Positions 10,248 through 22,788 are shown, numbered from the stretch's first letter. The stretch: DNA of 64,000 nt from Procambarus clarkii (GCF_040958095.1 NC_091217.1:10330880-10394879), one strand, 5' to 3'. A program made the numbers and translations. The notes: generated from the sequence alone by a model not told the origin.

Positions 10248-13246
10248 AATAGACCATACTGGTCGTAACATCAACATAATAGACCATACTGGTCGTAACA
10301 TTAACATAATAGACCATACTGGTCGTAACATCTACATAATAGACCATACTGGTCGTAACATCTACATAATAGACCATACTGGTCGTAACATCTACATAAT
10401 AGACCATACTGGTCGTAACATCTACATAATAGACCATACTGGTCGTAACATCAACATAATAGACCATACTGGTCGTAACATCAACATAATAGACCATACT
10501 GGTCGTAACATTAACATAATAGACCATACTGGTCGTAACATTAACATAATAGACCATACTGGTCGTAACATTAACATAATAGACCATACTGGTCGTAACA
10601 TTAACATAATAGACCATACTGGTCGTAACATCTACATAATAGACCATACTGGTCGTAACATCTACATAATAGACCATACTGGTCGTAACATCTACATAAT
10701 AGACCATACTGGTCGTAACATGAACATAATAGACCATACTGGTCGTAACATCAACATAATAGACCATACTGGTCGTAACATTAACATAATAGACCATACT
10801 GGTCGTAACATTAACATAATAGACCATACTGGTCGTAACATTAACATAATAGACCATACTGGTCGTAACATTAACATAATAGACCATACTGGTCGTAACA
10901 TCTACATAATAGACCATACTGGTCGTAACATCTACATAATAGACCATACTGGTCGTAACATCTACATAATAGACCATACTGGTCGTAACATTAACATAAT
11001 AGACCATACTGGTCGTAACATTAACATAATAGACCATACTGGTCGTAACATTAACATAATAGACCATACTGGTCGTAACATCTACATAATAGACCATACT
11101 GGTCGTAACATCTACATAATAGACCATACTGGTCGTAACATCTACATAATAGACCATACTGGTCGTAACATCAACATAATAGACCATACTGGTCGTAACA
11201 TCTACATAATAGACCATACTGGTCGTAACATTAACATAATAGACCATACTGGTCGTAACATTAACATAATAGACCATACTGGTCGTAACATTAACATAAT
11301 AGACCATACTGGTCGTAACATTAACATAATAGACCATACTGGTCGTAACATCTACATAATAGACCATACTGGTCGTAACATCTACATAATAGACCATACT
11401 GGTCGTAACATCTACATAATAGACCATACTGGTCGTAACATTAACATAATAGACCATACTGGTCGTAACATCAACATAATAGACCATACTGGTCGTAACA
11501 TCAACATAATAGACCATACTGGTCGTAACATTAACATAATAGACCATACTGGTCGTAACATTAACATAATAGACCATACTGGTCGTAACATTAACATAAT
11601 AGACCATACTGGTCGTAACATCTACATAATAGACCATACTGGTCGTAACATCTACATAATAGACCATACTGGTCGTAACATCTACATAATAGACCATACT
11701 GGTCGTAACATTAACATAATAGACCATACTGGTCGTAACATTAACATAATAGACCATACTGGTCGTAACATTAACATAATAGACCATACTGGTCGTAACA
11801 TCTACATAATAGACCATACTGGTCGTAACATCTACATAATAGACCATACTGGTCGTAACATCTACATAATAGACCATACTGGTCGTAACATCAACATAAT
11901 AGACCATACTGGTCGTAACATCTACATAATAGACCATACTGGTCGTAACATTAACATAATAGACCATACTGGTCGTAACATTAACATAATAGACCATACT
12001 GGTCGTAACATTAACATAATAGACCATACTGGTCGTAACATCTACATAATAGACCATACTGGTCGTAACATCTACATAATAGACCATACTGGTCGTAACA
12101 TCTACATAATAGACCATACTGGTCGTAACATCTACATAATAGACCATACTGGTCGTAACATTAACATAATAGACCATACTGGTCGTAACATCAACATAAT
12201 AGACCATACTGGTCGTAACATCAACATAATAGACCATACTGGTCGTAACATTAACATAATAGACCATACTGGTCGTAACATTAACATAATAGACCATACT
12301 GGTCGTAACATTAACATAATAGACCATACTGGTCGTAACATCTACATAATAGACCATACTGGTCGTAACATCTACATAATAGACCATACTGGTCGTAACA
12401 TCTACATAATAGACCATACTGGTCGTAACATCAACATAATAGACCATACTGGTCGTAACATCTACATAATAGACCATACTGGTCGTAACATCTACATAAT
12501 AGACCATACTGGTCGTAACATCTACATAATAGACCATACTGGTCGTAACATCTACATAATAGACCATACTGGTCGTAACATCTATATAATAGACCATACT
12601 GGTCGTAACATTAATATAATAGACCATACTGGTCGTAACATCAACATAATAGACCATACTGGTCGTAACATTAACATAATAGACCATACTGGTCGTAACA
12701 TTAACATAATAGACCATACTGGTCGTAACATTAACATAATAGACCATACTGGTCGTAACATTAACATAATAGACCATACTGGTCGTATCATTAACATAAT
12801 AGACCATACTGGTCGTAACATCTACATAATAGACCATACTGGTCGTAACATCTACATAATAGACCATACTGGTCGTAACATCTACATAATAGACCATACT
12901 GGTCGTAACATCAACATAATAGACCATACTGGTCGTAACATCTACATAATAGACCATACTGGTCGTAACATCTACATAATAGACCATACTGGTCGTAACA
13001 TCTACATAATAGACCATACTGGTCGTAACATCTACATAATAGACCATACTGGTCGTAACATCTATATAATAGACCATACTGGTCGTAACATTAACATAAT
13101 AGACCATACTGGTCGTAACATCAACATAATAGACCATACTGGTCGTAACATTAACATAATAGACCATACTGGTCGTAACATTAACATAATAGACCATACT
13201 GGTCGTAACATTAACATAATAGACCATACTGGTCGTAACATTAACA
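10248..13246. repeat. 30-bp minisatellite, right block (about 100 copies)
   Basis: The same 30-bp unit and the same three unit types as the left block. The order of unit types repeats with a 720-bp period (compare 10921 with 11641, and 11401 with 12121) and, near the right end, a 480-bp period (12361 with 12841). Both 480-bp blocks carry a tctatat variant (12591 and 13071). Left and right blocks were presumably one array of about 7 kb before copy A inserted. Confidence 0.97.
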
Positions 13247-13290
13247 GAATTTGTAGGTTGTTTGTGGCCTATGTTCTTCTATTCCACATT

Positions 13291-13452
13291 CCATAACATG
13301 GCCATACATAACATGGCCATACATAACATGGCCATACATAACATGGCCATACATAACATGGCCATACATAACATGGCCATACATAACATGGCCATACATA
13401 ACATGGCCATACGTAACATGGCCATACATAACATGGCCATACATAACATGGC
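13291..13452. repeat. 15-bp tandem repeat, about 11 copies
   Basis: Unit CATAACATGGCCATA, nearly perfect, with a single variant (acgtaac at 13411). It starts about 45 bp after the 30-bp array but is unrelated in sequence. The short open frames through it are a consequence of the 15-bp unit. Confidence 0.95.
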
Positions 13453-13587
13453 ATTTATTCTCATTGAATTCCATTTGCCAAGTATTGCTCAATACACTTT
13501 GTCCAGGTCACCTTGAAGGGCGCGACTATTGTCTAAGTCTCTTATCTTCCCAGCTGGTGACTTTGCATCATCACCCTAAATGTTCGT

Positions 13588-13748
13588 GTTACATTGCGCG
13601 TGCGTGCGTGTGTGTCTGGTGCAACATTGCGTGTGCGTGCGTGTGTGTCTGGTGCAACATTGCGTGTGCGTGCGTGTCTCTCGTGCAACATTGCGTGTGC
13701 GTGCGTGTCTCTCGTGCAATATTGCGTGTGCGTGTGTCTGGTGCAACA
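13588..13748. repeat. About 33-bp GT-rich tandem repeat, five copies
   Basis: Units of the form GTGCAACATTGCGTGTGCG plus a variable GTGTGTCTG or GTCTCTC end. Unit length falls from about 33 to 27 bp along the array. Confidence 0.9.
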
Positions 13749-13959
13749 CTACGCTCATTTTACGTTGATTCTACTTTATAAAGCTGGGCTTTTATTGCAA
13801 CTACTTTTAAAGCTGTGCTGGTTTGTGGTCGACCAGGTTTTCCTTCAGTGTTTGATGGCTCGTGCACAACACCAACACCAACAGTTGGGGAATATCAGGA
13901 AATACTTCTACAGGACCACTTCCGTACACTCCTGAGACTCAGTTATATCCCCAGTCCAA

Positions 13960-14165
13960 CTGTGTCCTGAAGTTCCCTCCCTCCCATTTCTCTGGATTTT
14001 CAATCTGGCGGTGAAGAGACTAAGAGCGCAGCCGCTGATATACGCAATACGTCAGGTGTCTCTTTCAGTGTCTCGGGTTAGACTCCATCTGGCCCCATAA
14101 CTTTCATCCCATCCTCTGTGGTCACTTCTGCTCCTTCAGGATCGTCCACAGTTCTCGTCGAAGAT
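13960..14165 (-). pseudogene. Possible decayed reverse-transcriptase fragment
   Basis: Read on the minus strand, a piece near 14105-14060 gives VMGPDGV followed after a stop by PETLKETPDVL. This resembles the SPGPDG ... LKE region that opens many LINE RT domains. The rest is disrupted by stops. The similarity is short, so the call is weak. From 14165 to 14575 I see nothing recognisable. Confidence 0.3.
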
Positions 14166-14574
14166 TATAAACTTTCTGGAATCTCTTATTTAATATTTCA
14201 GGCAGCTTTTCTCTCACTTAATCTGACTCTCAAGGTATTGACAAGTTACTGACTCAAGTCTTCCTCCTCATGTCGCTGTGTCATTCTCACTGTGTCTCAA
14301 CTGCTCGTCTAATTCTTACATGTTATTCCTTTTCATTTTCTAGTTGTGTCAAGACTTCTTGCTCCTTCGATTTTCCTCAAGACAGTGTTCCCCACTTGTC
14401 CCAGTGTTGTGGTGTGTTACACCAAGTCCGTCGACTCCTGTCTTGGTGTATCTGTCACCATTATTCCTGGTTTCTGTCCTGGTATCTGTCCACCATTATG
14501 CTGGTTAGCATTGTAAATGTGTGGCCACGTCTGTGGTAGAAAATAATAATAATTAAAAAAAATTATTCCCTTTA

Positions 14575-15120
14575 TTATCTTTTAATGTTGTTCCATACGC
14601 CAATTTTCAGGAAGTTATCACATGTTCCGAAGTGCAGTATTAATTCAATATTTTCCATGTCTACTTTATTTTGTGTAAATATCAGTTCTTGTTTAGCTGA
14701 GAGATCTTCATCGTAATGCCCTCTTAAAATGGTGTCAGGAAATTCCTCTCTGTTGTTACTCAAAATTCCTATTCCTCTTCTTGATGCGGGTCTACCAATT
14801 TCAGATCCATTTTCCCCAGATTGTAATCCTCCGTGATGTGCTTTGATGAATACTATGAAAATGTTAAATGAAATGTTAAAATTTGTGGATCTCGTACAGC
14901 TCCTCAGCGTCCAGACAGGTGGCGAGGACACATCAGGGGTTTTCCCTCTGGAGTGCCACATTGAGGCCCTGAAACAGGAAATTGGCAGCTCTGAGGTGTC
15001 TGACAGCGTCAATGAGGCTGAAACCCAATTCTGGGAGAAAGCTCAAGGGACCCCTAGACCAGGGGCCAAGCATTTCAGACTATGGGAACAAAAGTGTGCT
15101 GACCTTCCACTTGCTTGAAT
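14575..15120. other. Unassigned region with two short open frames
   Basis: A minus frame (14575-15012, 145 codons) and an overlapping plus frame (14843-15118, 91 codons, ending LWEQKCADLPLA) are present. Neither shows a domain I recognise, and the overlap means at most one could be real. It may be remains of another mobile element. Confidence 0.2.
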
Positions 15121-15312
15121 TTGTTTGATTTTACTGATTTAAATTAGTTCACTAATGTATAAAACTGAGTAAATATTGATAATGTATTACTCAGAGTGTA
15201 TTTAGTTATGTATTCATTGTTCTTGTGACTCAACAACCGTCACTCTGAAGCGGTAAGAAGTAGATATATTATGGATTTTAAGTGATAAGGGTCTTGGAAT
15301 ATATTGTTTCTT

Positions 15313-15378
15313 AAGAGAGAGAGAGAGCGGGGGGGGGAGATAGGGGGATATTCTCATAGAATATCTGTATGAGAGATT

Positions 15379-15423
<45 letters not shown>
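15313..15423. repeat. GA-rich microsatellite
   Basis: Two (GA)n tracts, 15313-15330 and 15378-15423, separated by a G-rich stretch. The following region to 15670 remains purine-rich and includes a poly-G run at 15656-15670. Confidence 0.9.
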
Positions 15424-15424
<1 letters not shown>

Positions 15425-15832
15425 AGCCTCACTTGCCAACAGCTCTGCCCAGGAACACTCAAAGAGACAGGTGGTAAAGGCAGTGTGTCAGAGGGCGGAG
15501 AATTGATCACAGTGTTCGGAAAAGATGTGGATAAAGAAGAAGAAAAGAAGAGGAAAAATAAATGGTGGGAGGGAAAATGGAAGATAAAGTATGAAGGAAG
15601 GAGAGAGAGGTAAGTGGGGTCAGTGACTGTATAACATGATATTGGGTGGCAAGGGAGGGGGGGGGGGGGTTGTCGAGACTCCCAGCACTTCCCAAGGTAG
15701 TGTTGTAGAGTTGTGAAGCCAGAGTTGTGCTGTGGGACAGGTGTGTGTGCCAGGTGTGGACTAGCCACACCTGCACGTGCTCCTCGTGCCCTGGACCAGG
15801 ACCTGGCCACTTGCGAAACCTATACATTATTC

Positions 15833-15960
15833 CTTACTGAAGGCGGGGTTGTTGACATATATTAAACAGTTTACGAGCGTGGGAACATTACAACCCAAGG
15901 TTGTTATTGTTGTACACAACCTCCTGGTGTCTCGGGGCTCCTCGTACACTCCTTTATTGG
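15833..15960. repeat. Fragment of the dispersed foldback element
   Basis: The stretch from attaaacagtttacgagcg to cctcctggtgtctcggggctc matches the centre of the foldback elements at 37597 and 44674. Both inverted ends are missing or too diverged to see. The next 300 bp (16020-16290) are a TC-rich low-complexity tract without a gene. Confidence 0.6.
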
Positions 15961-16330
15961 TCCTCTCTGGTCTTCTTCCTTCCCACCTTATCTTGACTTG
16001 TTTTATACTTTCTTTAACATTTTCTTCAGCCTTCTTATAATTTTTCTCGTACTGCTCTGATTCTGACTTTACTCCTTCGCCTTAATTTATCCTTCGCTTT
16101 TCCCCTCTTTCTCTCCCCTTACTCTTCCCTGTCTCTCCTTACCCTTTCTTCGCACCTTTTTCCCTTCTCTCCATTTACCTTTCCTTCCCTTCCCTTTCCC
16201 TACCTTGCTCTCTCCTTCCTCACTTTCGTTAACCTTCATTTCCTCCCCCTTACCCTTCCTTCCCTTCCTGTTCCCTTCCCAGTGACACAGTAGGCACGGC
16301 GCCACACTGGGTGTAGGACATGGTTGTGGG

Positions 16331-17230
16331 AGGTCAACAACACATGACAGGTCAACAACACATGACAGGTCAACAACACATAACAGGTCAACAACACATT
16401 ACAGGTCAACAACACATGCCAGGTCAACAACACATGAGAGGTCAACAACACATGACAGGTCAACAACACATGACAGGTCAACAACACATGACAGGTCAAC
16501 AACACATGCCAGGTCAACAACACATGAGAGGTCAACAACACATGACAGGTCAACAACACATGACAGGTCAACAACACATGACAGGTCAACAACACATGCC
16601 AGGTCAACAACACATGAGAGGTCAACAACACATGACAGGTCAACAACACATGAGAGGTCAACAACACATGACAGGTCAACAACACATGAGAGGTCAACAA
16701 CACATGACAGGTCAACAACACATGACAGGTCAACAACACATGACAGGTCAACAACACATGAGAGGTCAACAACACATGACAGGTCAACAACACATGAGAG
16801 GTCAACAACACATGACAGGTCAACAACACATGAGAGGTCAACAACACATTACAGGTCAACAACACATGTCAGGTCAACAACACATGAGAGGTCAACAACA
16901 CATGACAGGTCAACAACACATGACAGGTCAACAACACATGACAGGTCAACAACACATGCCAGGTCAACAACACATGAGAGGTCAACAACACATGACAGGT
17001 CAACAACACATGACAGGTCAACAACACATGAGAGGTCAACAACACATGACAGGTCAACAACACATGAGAGGTCAACAACACATGACAGGTCAACAACACA
17101 TGACAGGTCAACAACACATGACAGGTCAACAACACATGACAGGTCAACAACACATGAGAGGTCAACAACACATGAGAGGTCAACAACACATGACAGGTCA
17201 ACAACACATGAGAGGTCAACAACACATGAC
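16331..17230. repeat. 18-bp minisatellite, 50 copies
   Basis: Unit AGGTCAACAACACATGAC over exactly about 900 bp, with variants at the last three bases (gac, gag, gcc, tac). The plus frame reads as GQQHMT/GQQHMR hexapeptides, again because the unit is a multiple of three. The repeated peptide has no known counterpart that I recognise, and the flanks lack a start context or splice sites, so I treat it as non-coding. Confidence 0.95.
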
Positions 17231-17524
17231 ACTCCCGGCAACTTCCGGTTCTCCAGGTAATGATCTAAGACACCTCGCCGCGTCTGGTCCTCAAGATGGT
17301 GACCTCGGGGGCACAACCACTTCCGACAAGTAATCTGTCGATCTCAGAATATCTCGCATTATGATAACACTTTGAGGTGGTACGATGGGCTCCAACCCGC
17401 GGCCCTGAGGACGGACGTGCGTTCGATCCCATTGTATGGTCTCTATACCCTCTTGTGATTTTATTGAGCAACTCGCTTTACTTTTCCTTCAAATTTTTAT
17501 GGATATTGACCCTTGAAAATCGTA

Positions 17525-17680
17525 TTATAGCTCACCACAACACTGCTCACTCCCTCCCACCACAACACTACTCACTCCCACCCATCACAACACTGCTCAC
17601 TCCCACCCACCACAACACTGCTCACTCCCTCCCACCACAACACTACTCACTCCCACCCACCACTCCCACCCACCCCGGGT
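17525..17680. repeat. Degenerate tandem repeat of about 25 bp
   Basis: Repeats of CACCACAACACTGCTCACTCC and shorter CCCACCCACC pieces. The neighbouring 17231-17525 and 17690-18095 contain no recognisable gene; the second part is GC-richer. Confidence 0.8.
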
Positions 17681-18102
17681 GTTATGGTCGTCCAGGCCAG
17701 ATATTCCCGGGCATCTTTGATCGCCAGTAAACTTTACCCCGTCATTATCCTCCTTGTTTAGTACTTATGTTCCCGGCCTTCTGGCTGTGAGGCGAGGGCC
17801 AGGTCTATACGGTGTTCTGAGTGCTGGGTGAAGGTGAGTCTTGGCCTGAGTGTGAGGCGAGGGCCAGCTAGGTCTGTACGGTGTTCTGAGTGACGGGTGA
17901 GTGGTCGTACCACGGCGGTGTTGGTGGAGGCGGCGGTGAGTGAGGAGGGGAAGAGTTGGTGTAGTCGGGAAGGCGGTGAGAGGTCGGCGGTCTCCAGGCA
18001 ACCGGATGCCCTCCAGCGCCGCGCCAGGTCACCCCGCCATGCCTTGGTACGCGGGGCCTCATCTGCCTTAGTTGTGTACTGAACACCGTGAAGAACCTGT
18101 AC

Positions 18103-18215
18103 GGAGAGAGAGAGAGAGAGTGTGAGAGAGAGAGAGAGAGTGAGAGAGTGTGAGTGTGAGAGTATAGAAGAGAGATGTAGACACGGACAGCGGGAGAGAG
18201 AGAGAGAGAAAAGAG
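18103..18215. repeat. GA-rich microsatellite
   Basis: Interrupted (GA)n and GAGTGTGAG tracts. Open frames across them are repeat artefacts. Confidence 0.85.
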
Positions 18216-18497
18216 GTAAAATACTCCAATCTTCGCTACCTTCAGCCCCCAAGTTTAGTCACGCACACATCCAACAAATTGTCATTTATCCAAAGTTGGC
18301 TCAGTAAAACTTGGTGTGTTTACCTCCCAGCCTGGCGGCGAGGAGCTGTTTTAGAACACCCCATTAATGTGTTGTTTCCACTGGATGACGGGAGATGTGA
18401 CCCGCATGACAACACGTGCCAGGAGTGGACAGACGGAAGAGAGGAGTGGACAGAAAAGAAAGTGCTCTTCAGGTCATGCGAGTAGCCCAAGATTATC

Positions 18498-20276
18498 GCT
18501 ACAAGCTGCTGCACGTTGCTACAAGTTGCTACAAGCTGCTACAAGCTGCTTCAAGCTGCTACAAGTTGCTACAAGCTGCTGCACGTTGCTACAAGCTGCT
18601 ACAAGTTGCTACAAGCTGCTACAAGCTGTTACAAGCTGCTGCACGTTGCTACAAGTTGCTACAAGTTGCTACAAGTTGCTACAAGCTGCTACAAGCTGCT
18701 ACAAGTTGCTACAAGTTGCTACAAGTTGCTACAAGCTGCTACAAGCTGCTACAAGTTGCTACAAGCTGATACAAGCTGATACAAGCTGATACAAGCTGAT
18801 ACAAGCTGCTACAAGTTGCTACAAGCTGCTACAAGCTGCTACAAGCTGCTTCAAGTTGCTTCAAGTTGCTTCAAGCTGCTACAAGCTGCTACAAGTTGCT
18901 ACAAGCTGCTACAAGTTGCTACAAGCTGATACAAGCTGATACAAGCTGCTACAAGCTGCTACAAGCTGATACAAGCTGCTACAAGTTGCTACAAGTTGCT
19001 ACAAGTTGCTACAAGCTGCTACAAGCTGCTACAAGCTGCTACAAGCTGATACAAGCTGCTACAAGCTGCTACAAGCTGCTACAAGCTGATACAAGCTGCT
19101 ACAAGCTGCTACAAGCTGATACAAGCTGCTACAAGCTGATACAAGCTGCTACAAGCTGATACAAGCTGCTACAAGTTGCTACAAGCTGATACAAGCTGCT
19201 ACAAGCTGCTACAAGCTGCTACAAGCTGATACAAGCTGATACAAGCTGATACAAGCTGCTACAAGTTGCTACAAGCTGATACAAGCTGCTACAAGCTGCT
19301 ACAAGCTGATACAAGCTGATACAAGCTGCTACAAGCTGATACAAGCTGCTACAAGCTGCTACAAGCTGATACAAGCTGCTACAAGCTGATACAAGCTGCT
19401 ACAAGTTGCTACAAGCTGATACAAGCTGCTACAAGCTGATACAAGCTGCTACAAGCTGCTACAAGCTGATACAAGCTGCTACAAGCTGCTACAAGCTGCT
19501 ACAAGCTGCTACAAGCTGATACAAGCTGATACAAGCTGCTACAAGCTGATACAAGCTGCTACAAGCTGATACAAGCTGCTACAAGCTGCTACAAGCTGTT
19601 ACAAGCTGCTACAAGCTGCTACAAGCTGATACAAGCTGATACAAGCTGCTACAAGCTGATACAAGCTGCTACAAGCTGCTACAAGCTGCTACAAGCTGAT
19701 ACAAGCTGCTACAAGCTGCTACAAGTTGCTATAAGCTGCTACAAGCTGCTACAAGCTGCTACAAGCTGCTACAAGCTGCTACAAGCTGATACAAGCTGTT
19801 ACAAGCTGCTACAAGCTGTTACAAGCTGTTACAAGCTGCTACAAGCTGCTACAAGTTGCTACAAGCTGCTACAAGCTGATACAAGCTGCTATAAGCTGCT
19901 ACAAGCTGATACAAGCTGCTACAAGCTGATACAAGCTGCTACAAGCTGCTACAAGCTGTTACAAGCTGCTACAAGCTGATACAAGCTGCTACAAGCTGAT
20001 ACAAGCTGCTACAAGCTGATACAAGCTGTTACAAGCTGTTACAAGCTGCTACAAGCTGTTACAAGCTGCTACAAGCTGCTACAAGCTGATACAAGCTGCT
20101 ACAAGCTGATACAAGCTGCTACAAGCTGATACAAGCTGTTACAAGCTGTTACAAGCTGCTACAAGCTGATACAAGCTGCTACAAGCTGATACAAGCTGCT
20201 ACAAGCTGATACAAGCTGTTACAAGCTGCTACAAGCTGTTACAAGCTGCTACAAGCTGCTACAAGTTGCTATAAGC
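18498..20276. repeat. 10-bp minisatellite, about 178 copies
   Basis: Unit ACAAGCTGCT with four common forms differing at the sixth and the last two bases (acaagctgct, acaagttgct, acaagctgat, acaagctgtt). The forms are not mixed evenly: the gttgct form dominates before about 18760, the ctgat form in the middle and the ctgtt form after about 19790. This suggests local amplification of variants. Confidence 0.96.
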
Positions 20277-20398
20277 CTTCCAGAAAGTGATGCAGGTTTC
20301 AGATTTTCTTTTGCTGGAAGTTTGTATTGGTTTTATATTTATATGAACACTTTACGGCTTCCTTTCCTACCTCTCCTACCCATGCTATGGATAGTGGT

Positions 20399-20745
20399 GC
20401 CACATCACTCTCGTGGTGATGTGGCACCACAGCGGGGCCCCCTCCCTTGATGCCTCACTCTCATGGTGATGTGGCACCACAGCGGGGCCCCTCCCTTGAT
20501 GCCTCACTCACGTGGTGATGTGGCACCACAGCGGGGCCCCTCCCTTGATGCCTCACTCACGTGGTGATGTGGCACCACAGCGGGGCCCCTCCCTTGATGC
20601 CTCACTCACGTGGTGATGTGGCACCACAGCGGAGCCCCTCCCTTGATGCCTCACTCACGTGGTGATGTGGCACCACAGCGGAGCCCCTCCCTTGATGCCT
20701 CACTCACGTGGTGATGTGGCACCACAGCGGAGCCCCTCCCTTGTT
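20399..20745. repeat. 49-bp tandem repeat, seven copies
   Basis: Each copy contains CACGTGGTGATGTGGCACC and GCGGGGCCCCTCCCTTGATG. The last three copies share a GGAGCCCC variant and the first two share TC/CT changes before GTGGTG, showing stepwise growth. Nothing is recognised between 20746 and 20930. Confidence 0.95.
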
Positions 20746-20928
20746 GCCAGACTGATAATGTGCTGGACTTGTACCCAGGATTAACAATGTAAATCACCTG
20801 CTCTGTAATATATGTGATGCAGTTATAATTTGAGCTTGTAAAAGCTCCTTCATCACCTTGTGTGCTTCAGTGCTCTATAACTCTTTAATTTCTATAGCAC
20901 CTATATTACCCTGTCGGAGTAGGAGAGA

Positions 20929-20929
<1 letters not shown>

Positions 20930-21020
<91 letters not shown>
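20930..21020. repeat. (TA)n microsatellite
   Basis: About 45 TA dinucleotides, forming the left boundary of the first foldback element. Confidence 0.95.

Positions 21021-21892
<872 letters not shown>

Positions 21893-21944
<52 letters not shown>
21893..21944. repeat. (TA)n microsatellite
   Basis: About 25 TA units leading into the perfect palindrome. Confidence 0.93.
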
Positions 21945-21948
<4 letters not shown>

Positions 21949-22059
21949 AAATATGACCGAAAAAGTAAGATTAATAATTCTAACACGAATTTTCTCAATC
22001 TTTCGTACATTTCTTTTCACTGTTAGAGGTAAATCAAAAATCAATTCTCCAAAATTCAT
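21943..22059 (-). pseudogene. Mirrored Penelope-like N-terminal fragment, left arm
   Basis: The same 39 residues as the frame starting at 22224, encoded on the minus strand by the left palindrome arm and running out into (TA)n. It lacks the LQERLLPKYTN continuation because the palindrome ends before it. Confidence 0.4.
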
Positions 22060-22069
22060 TTTTATTTCT

Positions 22070-22122
22070 AGTCTGACGCGACACGAGCGCGTTTCGTAAA
22101 ACTTATTACATTTTCAAAGACT
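22070..22122 (-). ncRNA. Hammerhead-like motif, left arm
   Basis: Exact mirror of the motif at 22161-22213, so the same considerations apply. Confidence 0.35.
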
Positions 22123-22160
22123 TTAGTTCACAAATACACAACTGTGTATTTGTGAACTAA

Positions 22161-22213
22161 AGTCTTTGAAAATGTAATAAGTTTTACGAAACGCGCTCGT
22201 GTCGCGTCAGACT
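22161..22213 (+). ncRNA. Hammerhead-ribozyme-like motif, right arm, degenerate core
   Basis: Stem I can form between AGTCT (22161-22165) and AGACT (22209-22213). The second conserved box CGAAAC is at 22187-22192. Stem III can form between CGCG (22192-22195) and CGCG (22203-22206) with a 7-base loop, followed by GTC at 22206-22208, the usual cleavage triplet, directly before stem I. The first conserved box is TTGAAAA (22166-22172) in place of CTGANGA, so two key bases are off and self-cleavage is doubtful. Penelope-like elements are known to carry hammerheads upstream of their ORF; here the ATG follows at 22224. Confidence 0.4.
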
Positions 22214-22223
22214 AGAAATAAAA

Positions 22224-22374
22224 ATGAATTTTGGAGAATTGATTTTTGATTTACCTCTAACAGTGAAAAGAAATGTACGAAAGATTGAGAAAATTCGTGT
22301 TAGAATTATTAATCTTACTTTTTCGGTCATATTTAATAATATATGTCTACAGGAAAGACTGCTACCAAAATATA

Positions 22375-22377
<3 letters not shown>
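22224..22377 (+). pseudogene. N-terminal fragment of a Penelope-like retroelement protein
   Basis: An ATG-initiated frame of about 50 codons (MNFGELIFDLPL, then RKIEKIRVRIINLTF and LQERLLPKYTN) that runs into (TA)n. The pattern of an Arg/Lys-rich helix followed by a leucine and LLPKYT recalls the N-terminus of Penelope-like proteins as I remember them. Reverse transcriptase and GIY-YIG domains are absent. The first 39 residues recur in the mirrored frame on the other strand. Confidence 0.4.

Positions 22378-22470
<93 letters not shown>
22378..22470. repeat. (TA)n microsatellite
   Basis: About 46 TA units that interrupt the Penelope-like frame. From 22475 to 22788 I see no feature. Confidence 0.95.
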
Positions 22471-22472
<2 letters not shown>

Positions 22473-22788
22473 CATTATCATCCTCGTCTCTATCATAATA
22501 GCAAAATAATAATGATTTCGCAGGAAGATAATTTAAGCCTTCGGTCAAAGGAATTATATAGAGAAAAATAATTCTCCTTAAGGTTTAAGATGATGAAAGT
22601 GTGGAGAGTGAAGGTTAAGGTGACGCTAAGCGTATGCGTCTAGTTAAGGGGTTGACCGCCAGAAGTTACTGGATGACGGCGAGGGAGGCCTTGTGGCTCC
22701 TCTCGTGTGTCCTGAATATCTGTTTAGTTATCATGCAAATTGGATTATCACAGAGATGGGAGTTGGTAAAATATTGTTACAGAGGTTG

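Larger units (their letters stand above)
21941..22342. mobile_element. Perfect 402-bp palindrome of two head-to-head Penelope-like 5' ends
   Basis: The 200-bp arms 21941-22140 and 22143-22342 are exact reverse complements by base-by-base reading, with only AC between them at 22141-22142. Each arm reads outward from the centre into an ATG-initiated frame (22224 plus, 22059 minus) and stops against (TA)n. The peptide and the hammerhead-like motif in each arm suggest the 5' region of a Penelope-like retroelement, a class often found as inverted and 5'-partial copies. The element identity is an inference; the palindrome is seen directly. Confidence 0.8.

Noticed and set aside
2460-13246. CRISPR-like array (30-bp direct repeats)
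   Set aside because: Repeats are contiguous with no unique spacers, and the surrounding DNA is eukaryotic.
14843-15118. 91-codon plus frame as a host gene
   Set aside because: No recognised domain, splice site or conservation evidence; it is kept only as an unassigned region.
15214-15827. Minus-strand Ser/Leu/Pro-rich frames of 106-198 codons
   Set aside because: They are translations of GA- and G-rich low-complexity DNA; no domain is present.
16331-17333. A Gln/His-rich repeat protein (GQQHMT repeats)
   Set aside because: The frame is only the translation of an 18-bp minisatellite; the flanks show no start context, domain or splice site.
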